Shown: piece after piece, positions 34,998 to 43,699 of the stretch
How positions within the stretch are numbered: the stretch's first letter is position 1
Layout: each line of letters begins with the position of its first letter
Assembly: GCF_041262525.1 (NCBI RefSeq)
Contig: NZ_JBGCCK010000021.1
Span: forward strand, 62,001 to 126,000
DNA: 64,000 nucleotides
Source: Streptacidiphilus sp041262525
GTDB lineage: Bacteria > Actinomycetota > Actinomycetes > Streptomycetales > Streptomycetaceae
Direction of reading: 5' to 3'
Made by a program: the position numbers and the translations under genes
Notes under the pieces: generated by a model
Database searches by the model: none
Told to the model about the DNA's origin: nothing
What the model saw: the letters and a program-made list of their open reading frames with translations, nothing else

Positions 34998-36445
34998 GCC
35001 AGCACTCCGTTCTCACTCGCGGGGTCTAGGTCACCGGGACGGCCGTCGCCGTGCGGTTCTCGGTCGTCGCCCGGATCGTCGCCGGGGTCCTCCCCCGGGC
35101 TGTGACTCTCGGAGATGTAGGCCCGCCGTCCACGACCGCCCGCCCAGACCGTCGAGGCCGCCGGGTCGAACGGGCAGCGGCGCTCGCGCAGGTGCTGCTC
35201 GTACTCGTCCCTGAAGTACTGCAGCGAGGAGAAGATCGGGCTGGCGGCGCCGTCGCCCAGGGCGCAGAAGGACTTGCCGTTGATGTTGTCGGCGATGTCG
35301 TTCAGCTTCTCCAGATCGCCGGGGACACCCTCGCCCGCCTCGATCCTGCGCAGCAGCTGGACCAGCCAGTAGGTGCCCTCACGGCAGGGCGTGCACTTGC
35401 CGCAGGACTCGTGGGCGTAGAACTCGGTCCACCGGGTCACCGCGCGGACGACGCAGGTCGTCTCGTCGAAGATCTGCAGCGCCTTGGTGCCGAGCATGGA
35501 GCCCGCCGCCGCGACGCCCTCGTAGTCGAGCGGGACGTCGAGGTGCTCCTCGGTGAACATCGGCGTCGAAGAGCCGCCCGGCGTCCAGAACTTGAGCCGG
35601 TGCCCCTCACGGACGCCGCCGGTGACCTCCAGCAGCTGCCGCAGCGTGATGCCGAGCGGCGCCTCGTACTGGCCGGGGTTGGTGACGTGCCCGGAGAGCG
35701 AGTAGAGCGTGAAGCCGGGCGACTTCTCGCTGCCCATCGAGCGGAACCACTCCTTGCCCCGGTGCAGGATCGCCGGGACGGACGCGATCGACTCGACGTT
35801 GTTCACGACGGTCGGGCAGGCGTAGAGACCGGCGATCGCGGGGAACGGCGGCCGCAGTCGCGGTTGGCCGCGACGCCCCTCGAGGGAGTCGAGCAGCGCC
35901 GTCTCCTCGCCGCAGATGTACGCGCCCGCACCGGCGTGGACGGTGATGTCCAGGTCGAAGCCGCTGCCCAGCACGTTCCGGCCCAGGTATCCGGCGTCGT
36001 ACGCCTCCTGGACGGCCGCGTGCAGGCGGCGCAGCACCGGCACGGTCTCCCCGCGCAGGTAGATGAAGGCGTGGTTGCAGCGGATCGCCCAGCTCGCGAT
36101 GATCATGCCCTCGATCAGCGAGTGCGGGTTCGCGAAGAGCAGCGGGATGTCCTTGCAGGTGCCCGGCTCCGACTCGTCCGCGTTGACGACGAGGTAGTGC
36201 GGCTTGCCGTCGCCCTGCGGGATGAACTGCCACTTCATGCCGGTCGGGAAGCCCGCTCCGCCACGACCGCGCAGACCGGCGTCCTTGACCAGCGCGATGA
36301 CGGCGTCCGGGTCCATCCGCAGCGCCTCGTGCAGGCCCTTGTAGCCGTCGTTGGCGCGGTAGGTGGCCAGCGTCCAGGGACGGTCCGCGTCCCAGGTCGC
36401 GGAGAGGACCGGGGAGAGCAGCTTCTCCGGGTGCGTCGCGGTCAT
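34994..36445 (-). CDS. nuoF: NADH-quinone oxidoreductase subunit F
   Basis: A 483-residue NADH-binding flavoprotein. The FMN/NADH glycine-rich block is GLRGRGGAGFPTGMKW; the 4Fe-4S N3 ligands are ESCGKCTPCREGT plus the distal Cys in SFCALGDGA. A tail of about 40 acidic residues with a PGDD repeat extends beyond the usual end. The true ATG is 36445, overlapping the nuoE stop; the longer open frame is a shadow of nuoE. Confidence 0.95.
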   Translation of the reverse strand: MTATHPEKLLSPVLSATWDADRPWTLATYRANDGYKGLHEALRMDPDAVIALVKDAGLRGRGGAGFPTGMKWQFIPQGDGKPHYLVVNADESEPGTCKDIPLLFANPHSLIEGMIIASWAIRCNHAFIYLRGETVPVLRRLHAAVQEAYDAGYLGRNVLGSGFDLDITVHAGAGAYICGEETALLDSLEGRRGQPRLRPPFPAIAGLYACPTVVNNVESIASVPAILHRGKEWFRSMGSEKSPGFTLYSLSGHVTNPGQYEAPLGITLRQLLEVTGGVREGHRLKFWTPGGSSTPMFTEEHLDVPLDYEGVAAAGSMLGTKALQIFDETTCVVRAVTRWTEFYAHESCGKCTPCREGTYWLVQLLRRIEAGEGVPGDLEKLNDIADNINGKSFCALGDGAASPIFSSLQYFRDEYEQHLRERRCPFDPAASTVWAGGRGRRAYISESHSPGEDPGDDPGDDREPHGDGRPGDLDPASENGVLA

Positions 36446-37254
36446 GCCTCGTCCCCTTCCGTGCCCATGCCCGTGTCGGTGGCCGTGCCATCGGGGTGGG
36501 CCGTGTCCTCGCGGTCGGTGCCCTCGTGACGCGGCGCGACGACCCGGGTCGGGGTCGCGCCCGGCAGGGTCTCGCCGCGTGAGAGCCGCAGACCGGCCAG
36601 GCTGGGCGCACCGCCCGCGCCGGACTCGTCCACCGCGCCCGACCGCTCGTCGGGGAAACCGGCCAGGATCCGCGCGGTCTCCTTGAAGCTGCACAGCCGC
36701 GCCCCGCGGGTGGGCTGCACGTCCGCGCCCCCGCCCGCGCGCAGCTGGTCGACCAGCTCGCGGGCGCTCTCGGGGGTCTGGTTGTCGAAGAACTCCCAGT
36801 TGACCATCACCACGGGCGCGTAGTCGCAGGCCGCGTTGCACTCGATGTGCTCCAGCGAGACCGAACCGTCCGCGGTCGTCTCGTTGTTGCCGATGCCGAG
36901 GTGCTGCTGCAGCTCCGCGAAGATCTGGTCGCCGCCGAGCACCGCGCAGAGCGTGTTGGTGCACACCCCGACGTGGTACTCGCCCGCAGGACGCCGCCGG
37001 TACATCGTGTAGAAGGTAGCCACCGCGGTGACCTCGGCCGTCGTCAGCTCCAACTGCTCGGCGCAGTACCGGATCCCGGTGCGGCTGACGAAGCCCTCCT
37101 CCGCCTGCACCAGGTGCAGCAGCGGCAGCAGCGCGGAGCGCGACTGCGGATAGCGGGCGATGATCGCCGCCGCGTCCGCGTCGAGCCGCTCGCGTACCTC
37201 GGCGGCGTACGGCGCCGCCGGGAGCTCCGGCAAACCGAGTTGAGTCGCACTCAT
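36442..37254 (-). CDS. nuoE: NADH-quinone oxidoreductase subunit E
   Basis: A 270-residue thioredoxin-fold subunit with the 2Fe-2S ligands in VCTNTLCAVLGG and HIECNAACDYAPVVMVN (N1a cluster). The usual domain is about 180 residues; here a disordered C-terminal tail of about 80 residues (Ala/Gly/Asp/Thr-rich) is added. ATG at 37254 overlaps the nuoD stop by four bases. Confidence 0.95.
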   Translation of the reverse strand: MSATQLGLPELPAAPYAAEVRERLDADAAAIIARYPQSRSALLPLLHLVQAEEGFVSRTGIRYCAEQLELTTAEVTAVATFYTMYRRRPAGEYHVGVCTNTLCAVLGGDQIFAELQQHLGIGNNETTADGSVSLEHIECNAACDYAPVVMVNWEFFDNQTPESARELVDQLRAGGGADVQPTRGARLCSFKETARILAGFPDERSGAVDESGAGGAPSLAGLRLSRGETLPGATPTRVVAPRHEGTDREDTAHPDGTATDTGMGTEGDEA

Positions 37255-38651
37255 CGGTCCACGCCTCCCATCACCGGGTCGATGCCGGCCACGGCGACGA
37301 TGACGTCCGCGACCTGCCCGCCCTCGCACATCGCGGCCATCGTCTGCAGGTTGGTGAAGCTCGGGTCGCGGAAGTGCACCCGGTACGGACGCGTGCCGCC
37401 GTCGGAGACGACGTGCACGCCGAGCTCGCCCTTCGGCGACTCGATCGCCGTGTAGGCCTGGCCCGGCGGGACGTGGAAGCCCTCGGTCACCAGCTTGAAG
37501 TGGTGGATCAGCGCCTCCATGGACTCGCCCATGATGGTGCGGATGTGGTCGAGCGAGTTGCCCATCCCGTCCGGTCCGAGCGAGAGCTGCGCGGGCCAGG
37601 CGATCTTCTTGTCGGCCACCATCACCGAGCCGCCGACACCGGCCCCGGAGGAGCCCTTCAGCTGCTCCAGGCACTGGTCGACGATCCGCAGCGACTGCTC
37701 CATCTCGCGCAGCCGGATCAGGAAGCGCCCGTAGGAGTCGCAGGTGTCGGCCGTCTCGACCTCGAAGTCGTACTGCTCGTAGCCGCAGTACGGATCGGTC
37801 TTGCGCAGGTCGTGCGGCAGGCCGGTGGCCCGCAGGATCGGCCCGGTCGCGCCGAGCGCCATGCAGCCGGCCAGGTCGAGGTAGCCGACGTCGACCAACC
37901 GGGCCTTGAAGACCGGGTTGTTGGTCGCCAGCTTGTCGTACTCGTGCATCCGCGAGCGCAGCAGCTTCACGCCCTCGCGGATCTGGTCGAGCGCGCCCGG
38001 CGGCAGGTCCTGCGCCAGCCCGCCGGGGCGGACGTAGGCGTGGTTCATCCGCAGGCCGGTGACCAGCTCGAAGATGTCGAGGATGATCTCGCGGTCACGG
38101 AAGCCGTAGATCATCAGCGTGGTGGAGCCGATCTCCATGCCACCGGTGGCCAGGCACACCAGGTGCGAGGCGATCCGGTTGAGCTCCATCATCAGCACCC
38201 GGATGACGCTGGCGCGCTCCGGGACGTCGTCGGTGATCCCGAGCAACTTCTCGACGGCAAGGCAGTAGGCGGTCTCGTTGAACAGCGGAGTCAGGTAGTC
38301 CATGCGGGTCACGAAGGTCGTGCCCTGGACCCAGTTCCGGAACTCCATGTTCTTCTCGATGCCGGTGTGCAGGTAGCCGATGCCGCAGCGGGCCTCCTTC
38401 ACCGTCTCGCCGTCGATCTCCAGGATCAGGCGCAACACGCCGTGCGTGGACGGGTGCTGCGGACCCATGTTGACGATGATCCGCTCGTCGTCGGCCCTCG
38501 CCGCGACCGCGCTGACGACCTCTTCCCAGTCGCCGCCGGTGACCGTGTAGACGCGGCCTTCCGTCGTCTCCCGGCCCGGTGCCTCGGCCTGACGGGGAGC
38601 GTGCGGTGCCCCGGATGCCCCGGGTGCCTGGGGTGCAGTCTGACTGGACAT
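37251..38651 (-). CDS. nuoD: NADH-quinone oxidoreductase subunit D
   Basis: A 466-residue subunit that with NuoB forms the quinone-reduction site. It contains NMGPQHPSTHGVLRLILEIDGE, GYLHTGIEKNMEFR and DPSFTNLQTMA near the end, all NuoD signatures; the His/Tyr quinone-site residues lie in the first block. A 30-residue Pro/Ala-rich leader precedes it. Start and nuoC stop share a base (TGATG). Confidence 0.95.
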   Translation of the reverse strand: MSSQTAPQAPGASGAPHAPRQAEAPGRETTEGRVYTVTGGDWEEVVSAVAARADDERIIVNMGPQHPSTHGVLRLILEIDGETVKEARCGIGYLHTGIEKNMEFRNWVQGTTFVTRMDYLTPLFNETAYCLAVEKLLGITDDVPERASVIRVLMMELNRIASHLVCLATGGMEIGSTTLMIYGFRDREIILDIFELVTGLRMNHAYVRPGGLAQDLPPGALDQIREGVKLLRSRMHEYDKLATNNPVFKARLVDVGYLDLAGCMALGATGPILRATGLPHDLRKTDPYCGYEQYDFEVETADTCDSYGRFLIRLREMEQSLRIVDQCLEQLKGSSGAGVGGSVMVADKKIAWPAQLSLGPDGMGNSLDHIRTIMGESMEALIHHFKLVTEGFHVPPGQAYTAIESPKGELGVHVVSDGGTRPYRVHFRDPSFTNLQTMAAMCEGGQVADVIVAVAGIDPVMGGVDR

Positions 38652-39388
38652 CAGTTGTACGACCTCCGCTGGTCGGGAGCCGGAATCTGCGCGCCCTTGT
38701 ACTCGACGGGGATGCCACCGAGCGGGTAGTCCTTGCGCTGCGGGTGGCCCAGCCAGTCGTCCGGCATCATGATCCGGGTGAGCGCCGGGTGGTCGTCGAA
38801 GACGATGCCGAAGAAGTCGTAGGTCTCGCGCTCGTGCCAGTCGTTGGTCGGATAGACCGCGACCGTGGACGGGATGTGCGGGTCGGTGTCCGGCGTCGAG
38901 ACCTCGACGCGGATCAGCCGCCCGTGGGTGATCGACCGCAGGTGGTAGACCGCGTGGAGCTCGCGCCCGGCGTCGCCCGGGTAGTGCACGCCGCTGACGC
39001 CCGTGCAGAGCTCGAAGCGGAGCGCCGGGTCGTCGCGCAGCGTCCGCATCACCTGGACCAGGTGCTCACGGTGCACGTGGAAGGTGATCTCGCCGCGGTC
39101 GACGACGGTCTTCTCGATCGCCGCCTCGGGGCCGAGCCCCTGCTCCTCCAGCGCGCCCTCGAACTCGTCGGCGACGGTGTCAAACCAGGCGCCTCCGTAC
39201 GGTCGGCTGCTCGCCGCCGGCAGCACGATCGGCCGGACCAGCCGCCCGTACCCGGAGGTGTCGCCGCTCGTCCCGCTGGCGTCGCCGCCGAACATGCCGC
39301 GGCGGACGCCGATGACCTCCAGCTCAGTCTGCCCCTCGCGCGGTACCGGGACGTTCCCGGGCTCGCCTTGGGCGTTCTGCTCGCTCAT
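38651..39388 (-). CDS. nuoC: NADH-quinone oxidoreductase subunit C
   Basis: A 245-residue 30-kDa-type subunit of the hydrophilic connecting module. The signature SDTD-like and ERETYDFFGIVFDDHPALTRIMMPDDWLGHPQRKDYPLGG region is clear. A flexible N-terminal extension of about 60 residues precedes the domain. Overlaps nuoB by four bases. Confidence 0.95.
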   Translation of the reverse strand: MSEQNAQGEPGNVPVPREGQTELEVIGVRRGMFGGDASGTSGDTSGYGRLVRPIVLPAASSRPYGGAWFDTVADEFEGALEEQGLGPEAAIEKTVVDRGEITFHVHREHLVQVMRTLRDDPALRFELCTGVSGVHYPGDAGRELHAVYHLRSITHGRLIRVEVSTPDTDPHIPSTVAVYPTNDWHERETYDFFGIVFDDHPALTRIMMPDDWLGHPQRKDYPLGGIPVEYKGAQIPAPDQRRSYN

Positions 39389-39939
39389 CGCAGCAGCCCC
39401 TTCATCTCGCTCGTCGGGACCGCCCGCAGCGCCTGTTCCTCGGCCTCCGCCTCGGCGCGGCGCTTGTTGACGCCGAGCTTCTCGTGGCGGATCTGCTCAT
39501 GGAGCTTGAGGATCGCGTCCATCAGCATCTCCGGACGCGGCGGGCAGCCGGGCAGGTAGATGTCGACCGGGATGATGTGGTCGACGCCCTGGACGATCGC
39601 GTAGTTGTTGAACATCCCGCCGGAGGAGGCGCAGACGCCCATGGAGATGACCCACTTCGGATTCGCCATCTGGTCGTAGACCTGGCGCACCACCGGTGCC
39701 ATCTTCTGACTGACCCGCCCCGCGACGATCATCAGATCCGCCTGCCGCGGCGAACCGCGGAAGACCTCCATGCCGAACCGCGCCAGGTCGTAGCGCCCGG
39801 CGCCGGTGGTCATCATCTCGATGGCGCAGCAGGCGAGCCCGAAGGTCGCCGGGAACAGCGAGCTCTTGCGCACCCACCCCGCCGCCTGCTCGACCGTGGT
39901 GAGCAGGAAGCCGCTGGGCAGCTTCTCCTCGATACCCAT
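39385..39939 (-). CDS. nuoB: NADH-quinone oxidoreductase subunit B
   Basis: A 184-residue subunit that binds cluster N2, the last carrier before quinone. Ligand blocks: LACCAIEMM (tandem Cys), SMGVCASSGGMF and YLPGCPPRPE. The start is ATG 39939; 59 bases separate it from nuoA, the only sizeable gap in the first half of the operon. Confidence 0.96.
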   Translation of the reverse strand: MGIEEKLPSGFLLTTVEQAAGWVRKSSLFPATFGLACCAIEMMTTGAGRYDLARFGMEVFRGSPRQADLMIVAGRVSQKMAPVVRQVYDQMANPKWVISMGVCASSGGMFNNYAIVQGVDHIIPVDIYLPGCPPRPEMLMDAILKLHEQIRHEKLGVNKRRAEAEAEEQALRAVPTSEMKGLLR

Positions 39940-39998
39940 CCGTCGTTCCTCTTCTCAGCCTTGGTCGTGTGGGTCCTGTGGGTCGTGTGCTTCGCTTG

Positions 39999-40358
39999 TC
40001 AGTCCCACTCGAGCCCCCCACGCCGCCAGACGTACGCGTAGGCCACGAACACCGTGGCGATGAACAGCACCATCTCCACCAGGCCGAAGATCCCCAGGGC
40101 GTCGAAGGTCACGGCCCACGGGTAGAGGAAGACGATCTCGATGTCGAAGACGATGAAGAGCATCGCCGTCAGGTAGTACTTGATCGGGAACCGACCGCCC
40201 CCGACCGGCTGCGGCGTGGGCTCGATCCCGCACTCATAGGCGTCGAGCTTGGCCCGGTTGTAGCGCTTGGGGCCGGTCAGCGCGGCCATCGCCACCGAGC
40301 CGACCGCGAACGCAGCCGCGATGGCGCCAAGTACCAGAATCGGCGCATAAGCGTTCAT
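39999..40358 (-). CDS. nuoA: NADH-quinone oxidoreductase subunit A
   Basis: A 119-residue membrane subunit, first gene of the operon. It has three helices and the conserved YECGIEP block followed by FPIKYYLTAMLFIVFDIEIVFLYPWAV, the NuoA signature. GGAGAGG nine bases before the ATG. It is preceded by about 140 bases of likely leader and the Rex/Crp-type promoter region. Confidence 0.96.
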   Translation of the reverse strand: MNAYAPILVLGAIAAAFAVGSVAMAALTGPKRYNRAKLDAYECGIEPTPQPVGGGRFPIKYYLTAMLFIVFDIEIVFLYPWAVTFDALGIFGLVEMVLFIATVFVAYAYVWRRGGLEWD

Positions 40359-40468
40359 GCCGAACGACCTCTCCAGGCGTCAGTCCGTGCCGACGTCCCT
40401 GTCGGTGACTGCGGTCCGTGCAGCTTGGGCTGCCTTTTTTGGCTTCGCCTATGACTGTGATCCCCACA

Positions 40469-40484
40469 TGTGAGGCAGTTCACA
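40469..40484 (-). promoter_or_regulatory. Rex operator-like site, proximal to nuoA
   Basis: TGTGA-N6-TCACA (TGTGAGGCAGTTCACA) matches 12 of 16 bases of the Streptomyces Rex operator. If the -10 at 40503-40508 is real, the site lies at about +13 to +28, as for a repressor. Rex releases DNA when NADH is high. Confidence 0.65.
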
Positions 40485-40502
40485 AGCCCCCAAGACGGCT
40501 GC

Positions 40503-40508
40503 ATCCTA
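40503..40508 (-). promoter_or_regulatory. Candidate -10 of the nuo promoter
   Basis: TAGGAT on the minus strand, with the Crp-like site overlapping its -35 region (40526-40531). The implied start of transcription is near 40497, giving a leader of about 139 bases. Confidence 0.4.
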
Positions 40509-40521
40509 TGCCTCTTCGCAT

Positions 40522-40535
40522 GTGATCTGCGACAC
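40522..40535. promoter_or_regulatory. Crp-like site upstream of nuoA
   Basis: GTG-N6-G-N-CAC (GTGATCTGCGACAC) fits the Streptomyces Crp consensus exactly and sits at the -35 position of the candidate nuo promoter. Confidence 0.45.
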
Positions 40536-40617
40536 GCGGTCACAGACCAAGATTGTGATCTACACCACCTGACAGATGATCATGAAGCAATGAGAGGGCA
40601 AAATCGGACACATTGCG

Positions 40618-40633
40618 TGTGCTTGCGTTCACA
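40618..40633 (-). promoter_or_regulatory. Second Rex operator-like site
   Basis: TGTGCTTGCGTTCACA matches 13 of 16 bases of the Rex operator and lies about 150 bp upstream of the first site. Confidence 0.5.
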
Positions 40634-40801
40634 AGCAGTGGTGAGGCCGCGCATTGACGCAGCTCGGAGGCCCTGCGCCTAGCATCGGCCTTGGATCCAA
40701 AGCAAGTTTTGCTCCTGCGGCGACCACGTGTTAGTGAACCTGGCCTCGTCAGGGTGACGAGTCTGTGCAGAGCCTTGACCCGGACAAGCGGGCACACGAA
40801 A

Positions 40802-40838
40802 CCAGCGCGCCGCCGGGAGGGGCCCGGCGGCGCGCTGG
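40802..40838 (-). terminator. Terminator after the mannosyltransferase gene
   Basis: Perfect 16-bp stem (CCAGCGCGCCGCCGGG / CCCGGCGGCGCGCTGG) with loop AGGGG; the minus strand continues with TTTCG farther on. It lies 26 bases past the stop at 40864. Confidence 0.8.
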
Positions 40839-40863
40839 AGGATACGAAAGGGAGTCGGAGCGC

Positions 40864-42213
40864 CTACGGCACCCCGAGGTTGAAGATCGCGTAGCCGCCG
40901 TACCAGCCCGAGATCGCACCCAGGATCAGCAGAAGCGCGATCGCCTGGCCCCGGCTCATCCGGCGCAGGGCGAGCGCGAGCGGGATGGCGAGCGGGAAGA
41001 GCGGCATGACGAAGCGGCTGATCGTGCCGAACATCTGCTGGCTGAGAATGATCATCGCCAGCGTGCCGAGCGTGTAGACGACCAGCACCGCCGGCGGTCG
41101 CAGGCGCAACAACAGCAACACCAGGACCGGCAGGCACATCAGCACCGCCAGCCCCACCAAGTCCTCGGTCGGGTAGGGGAAGAGGTAGTCGTACCGGCCC
41201 AGCAGCAGGCCCTGGACGGACTTGAAAGCGTTGGCGCCCCAGTCGAAGGAGTGCGCCCAGCCCTGGCGTTGCAGCGTGAAGTAGCCGGTGAAGTCGTGCA
41301 GCTGGAAGCCCAGCCAGGTCAGATACCCGCCCAACCCCAACGGCGCCGCGAAGAAGGCGAAGACCGGCCCGCCCTGCTTCCCCTCGCGCCGCCACAGCGC
41401 CAGCAACGCGGCCAGGCAGACGCCCGCGATCAGCGTCACGGCCGACGGCCGGGTCAGACCGGTGGCCAACGTCAGCAGCCCGGCCGTGTACCAGCGACGG
41501 GCCAGGACCGCGTAGCAGGCCCAGACGGCCAAGGCGGTGAACAGCGCCTCCGAGTACACCGACCACTGCACCGCGGACGCGGGGAACACCGCCCACAGCC
41601 CCGCCGCGAGCACCCCCGCGCGCCGGCTCCCGGTGAGCCGCTCCGTCAACGCGAAGATCCCGGCCGCCGCCACGAACGAGGCGACGACGGAGACCAGCAT
41701 CCCCGCCCCGTAGAGCCCGAGCCCGGTCACCTCGCTGACCAGTCGGATCAGCCCCGGGTAGAGCGGGAAGAAGGCGATGGAGTTCTGCTCCATCGTGAAG
41801 GGCCCGAGCGGCGCCATCGGTGTCAGCGCCGGGTGGTAGCCGTGCGCGGCGACGTCCTGGTACCACCAGCCGTCCCAGGAGCCCAGCACGTCCCAGGGCT
41901 TCGCGCCGCCGCCGTAGCGCGGCGTGTTGGTGCGGTAGGTCCCCGAATACGCGAGCAGCCGCAGCAGGACGAGCAGGCCGACCAGCTTCACGGCGCCGTA
42001 GAGCGCGAGCGGCGCGCCGAAGCGCCGACCGAAGCGCGCGCCGAAGGCGCGGAGCCGGTCGGCCCGCGTCTCCGCCGCCCGGTGCGCCCCGCGCGCCCCG
42101 ACCGGCTCGGTCGGCTCGGTCGGCTCGGTGACGCCTACGTCGTCGGTACTCAACTCGTCGGTACTCAACTCGCCTGTGCTCAACTCGTCCGTGCTCACGC
42201 CGTCGATATTCAC
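40864..42213 (-). CDS. PIG-V/GT-C type mannosyltransferase, integral membrane
   Basis: A 449-residue polytopic glycosyltransferase with about nine to ten helices. The first loop has WDVLGSWDGWWYQDVAAHGY, the acidic/aromatic motif of the GT-C PIG-V group; ENSIAFFPLYPGLIRLV and TRPSAVTLIAGVCL are further conserved parts. It likely uses polyprenyl-phosphate-mannose to mannosylate a lipid or protein outside the membrane. The first 45 residues are a repeat tract: four STDEL-like units (15-bp DNA repeat) and three Thr-Glu-Pro units (9-bp repeat). Its ATG overlaps the end of the reductase gene. Confidence 0.85.
   Translation of the reverse strand: MNIDGVSTDELSTGELSTDELSTDDVGVTEPTEPTEPVGARGAHRAAETRADRLRAFGARFGRRFGAPLALYGAVKLVGLLVLLRLLAYSGTYRTNTPRYGGGAKPWDVLGSWDGWWYQDVAAHGYHPALTPMAPLGPFTMEQNSIAFFPLYPGLIRLVSEVTGLGLYGAGMLVSVVASFVAAAGIFALTERLTGSRRAGVLAAGLWAVFPASAVQWSVYSEALFTALAVWACYAVLARRWYTAGLLTLATGLTRPSAVTLIAGVCLAALLALWRREGKQGGPVFAFFAAPLGLGGYLTWLGFQLHDFTGYFTLQRQGWAHSFDWGANAFKSVQGLLLGRYDYLFPYPTEDLVGLAVLMCLPVLVLLLLRLRPPAVLVVYTLGTLAMIILSQQMFGTISRFVMPLFPLAIPLALALRRMSRGQAIALLLILGAISGWYGGYAIFNLGVP
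42103..42129 (-). repeat. 9-bp tandem repeat, three exact copies, mannosyltransferase N-terminus
   Basis: CGGCTCGGT (plus strand) three times, encoding TEPTEPTEP. Confidence 0.95.
42141..42200 (-). repeat. 15-bp tandem repeat, about four copies, mannosyltransferase N-terminus
   Basis: Units of the form CGTCGGTACTCAACT (plus strand); the first two are exact, the others diverged. They encode Ser-Thr-Asp-Glu-Leu-like repeats right after the start codon. Confidence 0.9.
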
Positions 42214-43550
42214 GCCTTCGGGGCGACCTTGGCCAGACCGTTGATGATCCGGTCCATCGCGTCGCCGCCCTGCGGGTCGGTCAGGTTCGCGAGCAGCTTC
42301 AGCACGAACTTCATCAGCACCGGGTGGGTCAGGCCGTGCTGCGCGGCCATCCGCATCACCAGCGGGTTGCCGATCGCCTTCACGAAGGCGCGTCCCAGGG
42401 AGTAGTAGCCGCCGTAGACGTCCTTGAGGATCCGCGGGTACGCCTCCAGGGCGCGCTCGCGCGCCTGGTCGGTCGTCCGGGCCAGCGCCTGGACGACGAC
42501 GCCCGCCGCGATCTGGCCCGACTCCATCGCGTAGGCGATGCCCTCACCGTTGAACGGGTTGACCATGCCGCCCGCGTCGCCTACCAGCATGAAACCGCGG
42601 CTGTAGTGCGGCTGCCTGTTGAAGGCCATCGGCAGCGCCGCGCCGCGGATCGGCTCGGTCATGTTCTCCGGCGTGTAGCCCCACTCCTCGGGCATACCGG
42701 CGCACCAGACCTTGAGCAGCTCGCGGTAGTCGATGTCCTTGAACGACTTGGTGGTGTTCAGCAGCCCGAGACCGACGTTGCTGGTCCCGTCGCCCATGCC
42801 GAAGATCCAGCCGTAGCCCGGCAGCAGCTTGTCCTGCCCGTCCCTGCGGTCCCACAGCTCCAGCCAGGACTCCAGGTAGTCGTCATCCGCGCGGGGCGAG
42901 GTGAAGTACGTCCGGTACGCGACGCCCATCGGCCGGTCCTCACGCCGGTGCAGGCCGAGCGAGAGCGAGAGCCGCGTCGAGTTGCCGTCGGCGGCGACCA
43001 CGAGCGGCGCGCGGAACTCCACGACGCGCTTGTCCTTTGATGTCGCAGCGCCGCCGTCCTCCAGCTTCGCCGTCACGCCGATGACCCGCCCGGTGCGCTC
43101 GTCCAGTACCGGACCGGTGACGTTGCAGCCCTCGTGCAGCTTGGCCCCGGCCTTCTCGGCCTGCCGCGCCAGCAGCTCGTCGAAGTCGGCGCGCTTGCGC
43201 ACCAGCCCGTAGTCTGGGAAGGTCGCCAGCTCCGGCCAGTCCAGCTCCAGCCGAACGCCGCCGCCGATGATGCGCAGGCCCTTGTTGTGCAGCCAGCCGC
43301 TCTCCTCGGACACGTCGATGCCCATGTCGACCAACTGCTTCACGGCGCGCGGCGTCAGCCCGTCCCCGCAGACCTTCTCGCGGGGGAAGCGCGACTTCTC
43401 CAGCAGCAGCACCTCGAGACCGGACCGGGCCAGGTGGTACGCCGTCGTCGCCCCGGCCGGGCCGGCGCCGACGACGATCACATCGGCGTGGGCCTCCACG
43501 GTGCTGGTGCTCTCGCTCAACCTGGGCTCCTGAGTCGTCGGGGCGGGCAT
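42210..43550 (-). CDS. Geranylgeranyl-reductase-family flavoprotein (likely menaquinone tail reductase)
   Basis: A 446-residue FAD enzyme. N-terminal dinucleotide motif VIVVGAGPAGATTAYHLARSG and the family block CGDGLTPRAVKQL; the second FAD motif is GFMLVGDAGGMVNPFNGEGIAYAMESG. It reduces isoprenoid double bonds; next to menG and in a menaquinone/complex-I neighbourhood it probably saturates the quinone side chain (compare MenJ of M. tuberculosis, also beside menG and a prenyl synthase). ATG 43550 looks leaderless (TAGACT ends seven bases upstream); TTG 43520 with AGGAG six bases upstream is the alternative start. Confidence 0.85.
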   Translation of the reverse strand: MPAPTTQEPRLSESTSTVEAHADVIVVGAGPAGATTAYHLARSGLEVLLLEKSRFPREKVCGDGLTPRAVKQLVDMGIDVSEESGWLHNKGLRIIGGGVRLELDWPELATFPDYGLVRKRADFDELLARQAEKAGAKLHEGCNVTGPVLDERTGRVIGVTAKLEDGGAATSKDKRVVEFRAPLVVAADGNSTRLSLSLGLHRREDRPMGVAYRTYFTSPRADDDYLESWLELWDRRDGQDKLLPGYGWIFGMGDGTSNVGLGLLNTTKSFKDIDYRELLKVWCAGMPEEWGYTPENMTEPIRGAALPMAFNRQPHYSRGFMLVGDAGGMVNPFNGEGIAYAMESGQIAAGVVVQALARTTDQARERALEAYPRILKDVYGGYYSLGRAFVKAIGNPLVMRMAAQHGLTHPVLMKFVLKLLANLTDPQGGDAMDRIINGLAKVAPKA

Positions 43551-43699
43551 GCGGTCGAGTCTAGAGAACCCGCCGCTCACAATCGGCCTGCGCCCCGCAG
43601 TCAGCCGGAAGCCCGGACGCCCTTGAAGCCGAGCGGCTGCTCCGGGTCCGGACATGCCGTACGTGCCGTACGTGCGGTGCGTGCCGTCCCGCGGAGTCC

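Larger units (their letters stand above)
40359..40863. other. Control region between nuoA and the mannosyltransferase gene, 505 bp
   Basis: No gene seen. The minus-strand part carries the nuo promoter candidates (two Rex-like sites, one Crp-like site, a -10 TAGGAT); the right end carries the terminator of the mannosyltransferase gene at 40802-40838. A short hairpin (CTCGTCA / TGACGAG) lies at 40745-40761. Confidence 0.7.

Noticed and set aside
40654..40685. Plus-strand promoter (TTGACG ... TAGCAT) that might drive a small RNA
   Set aside because: Spacer is 20 bases, too long for a normal promoter, and no RNA gene or ORF follows before the convergent terminator.
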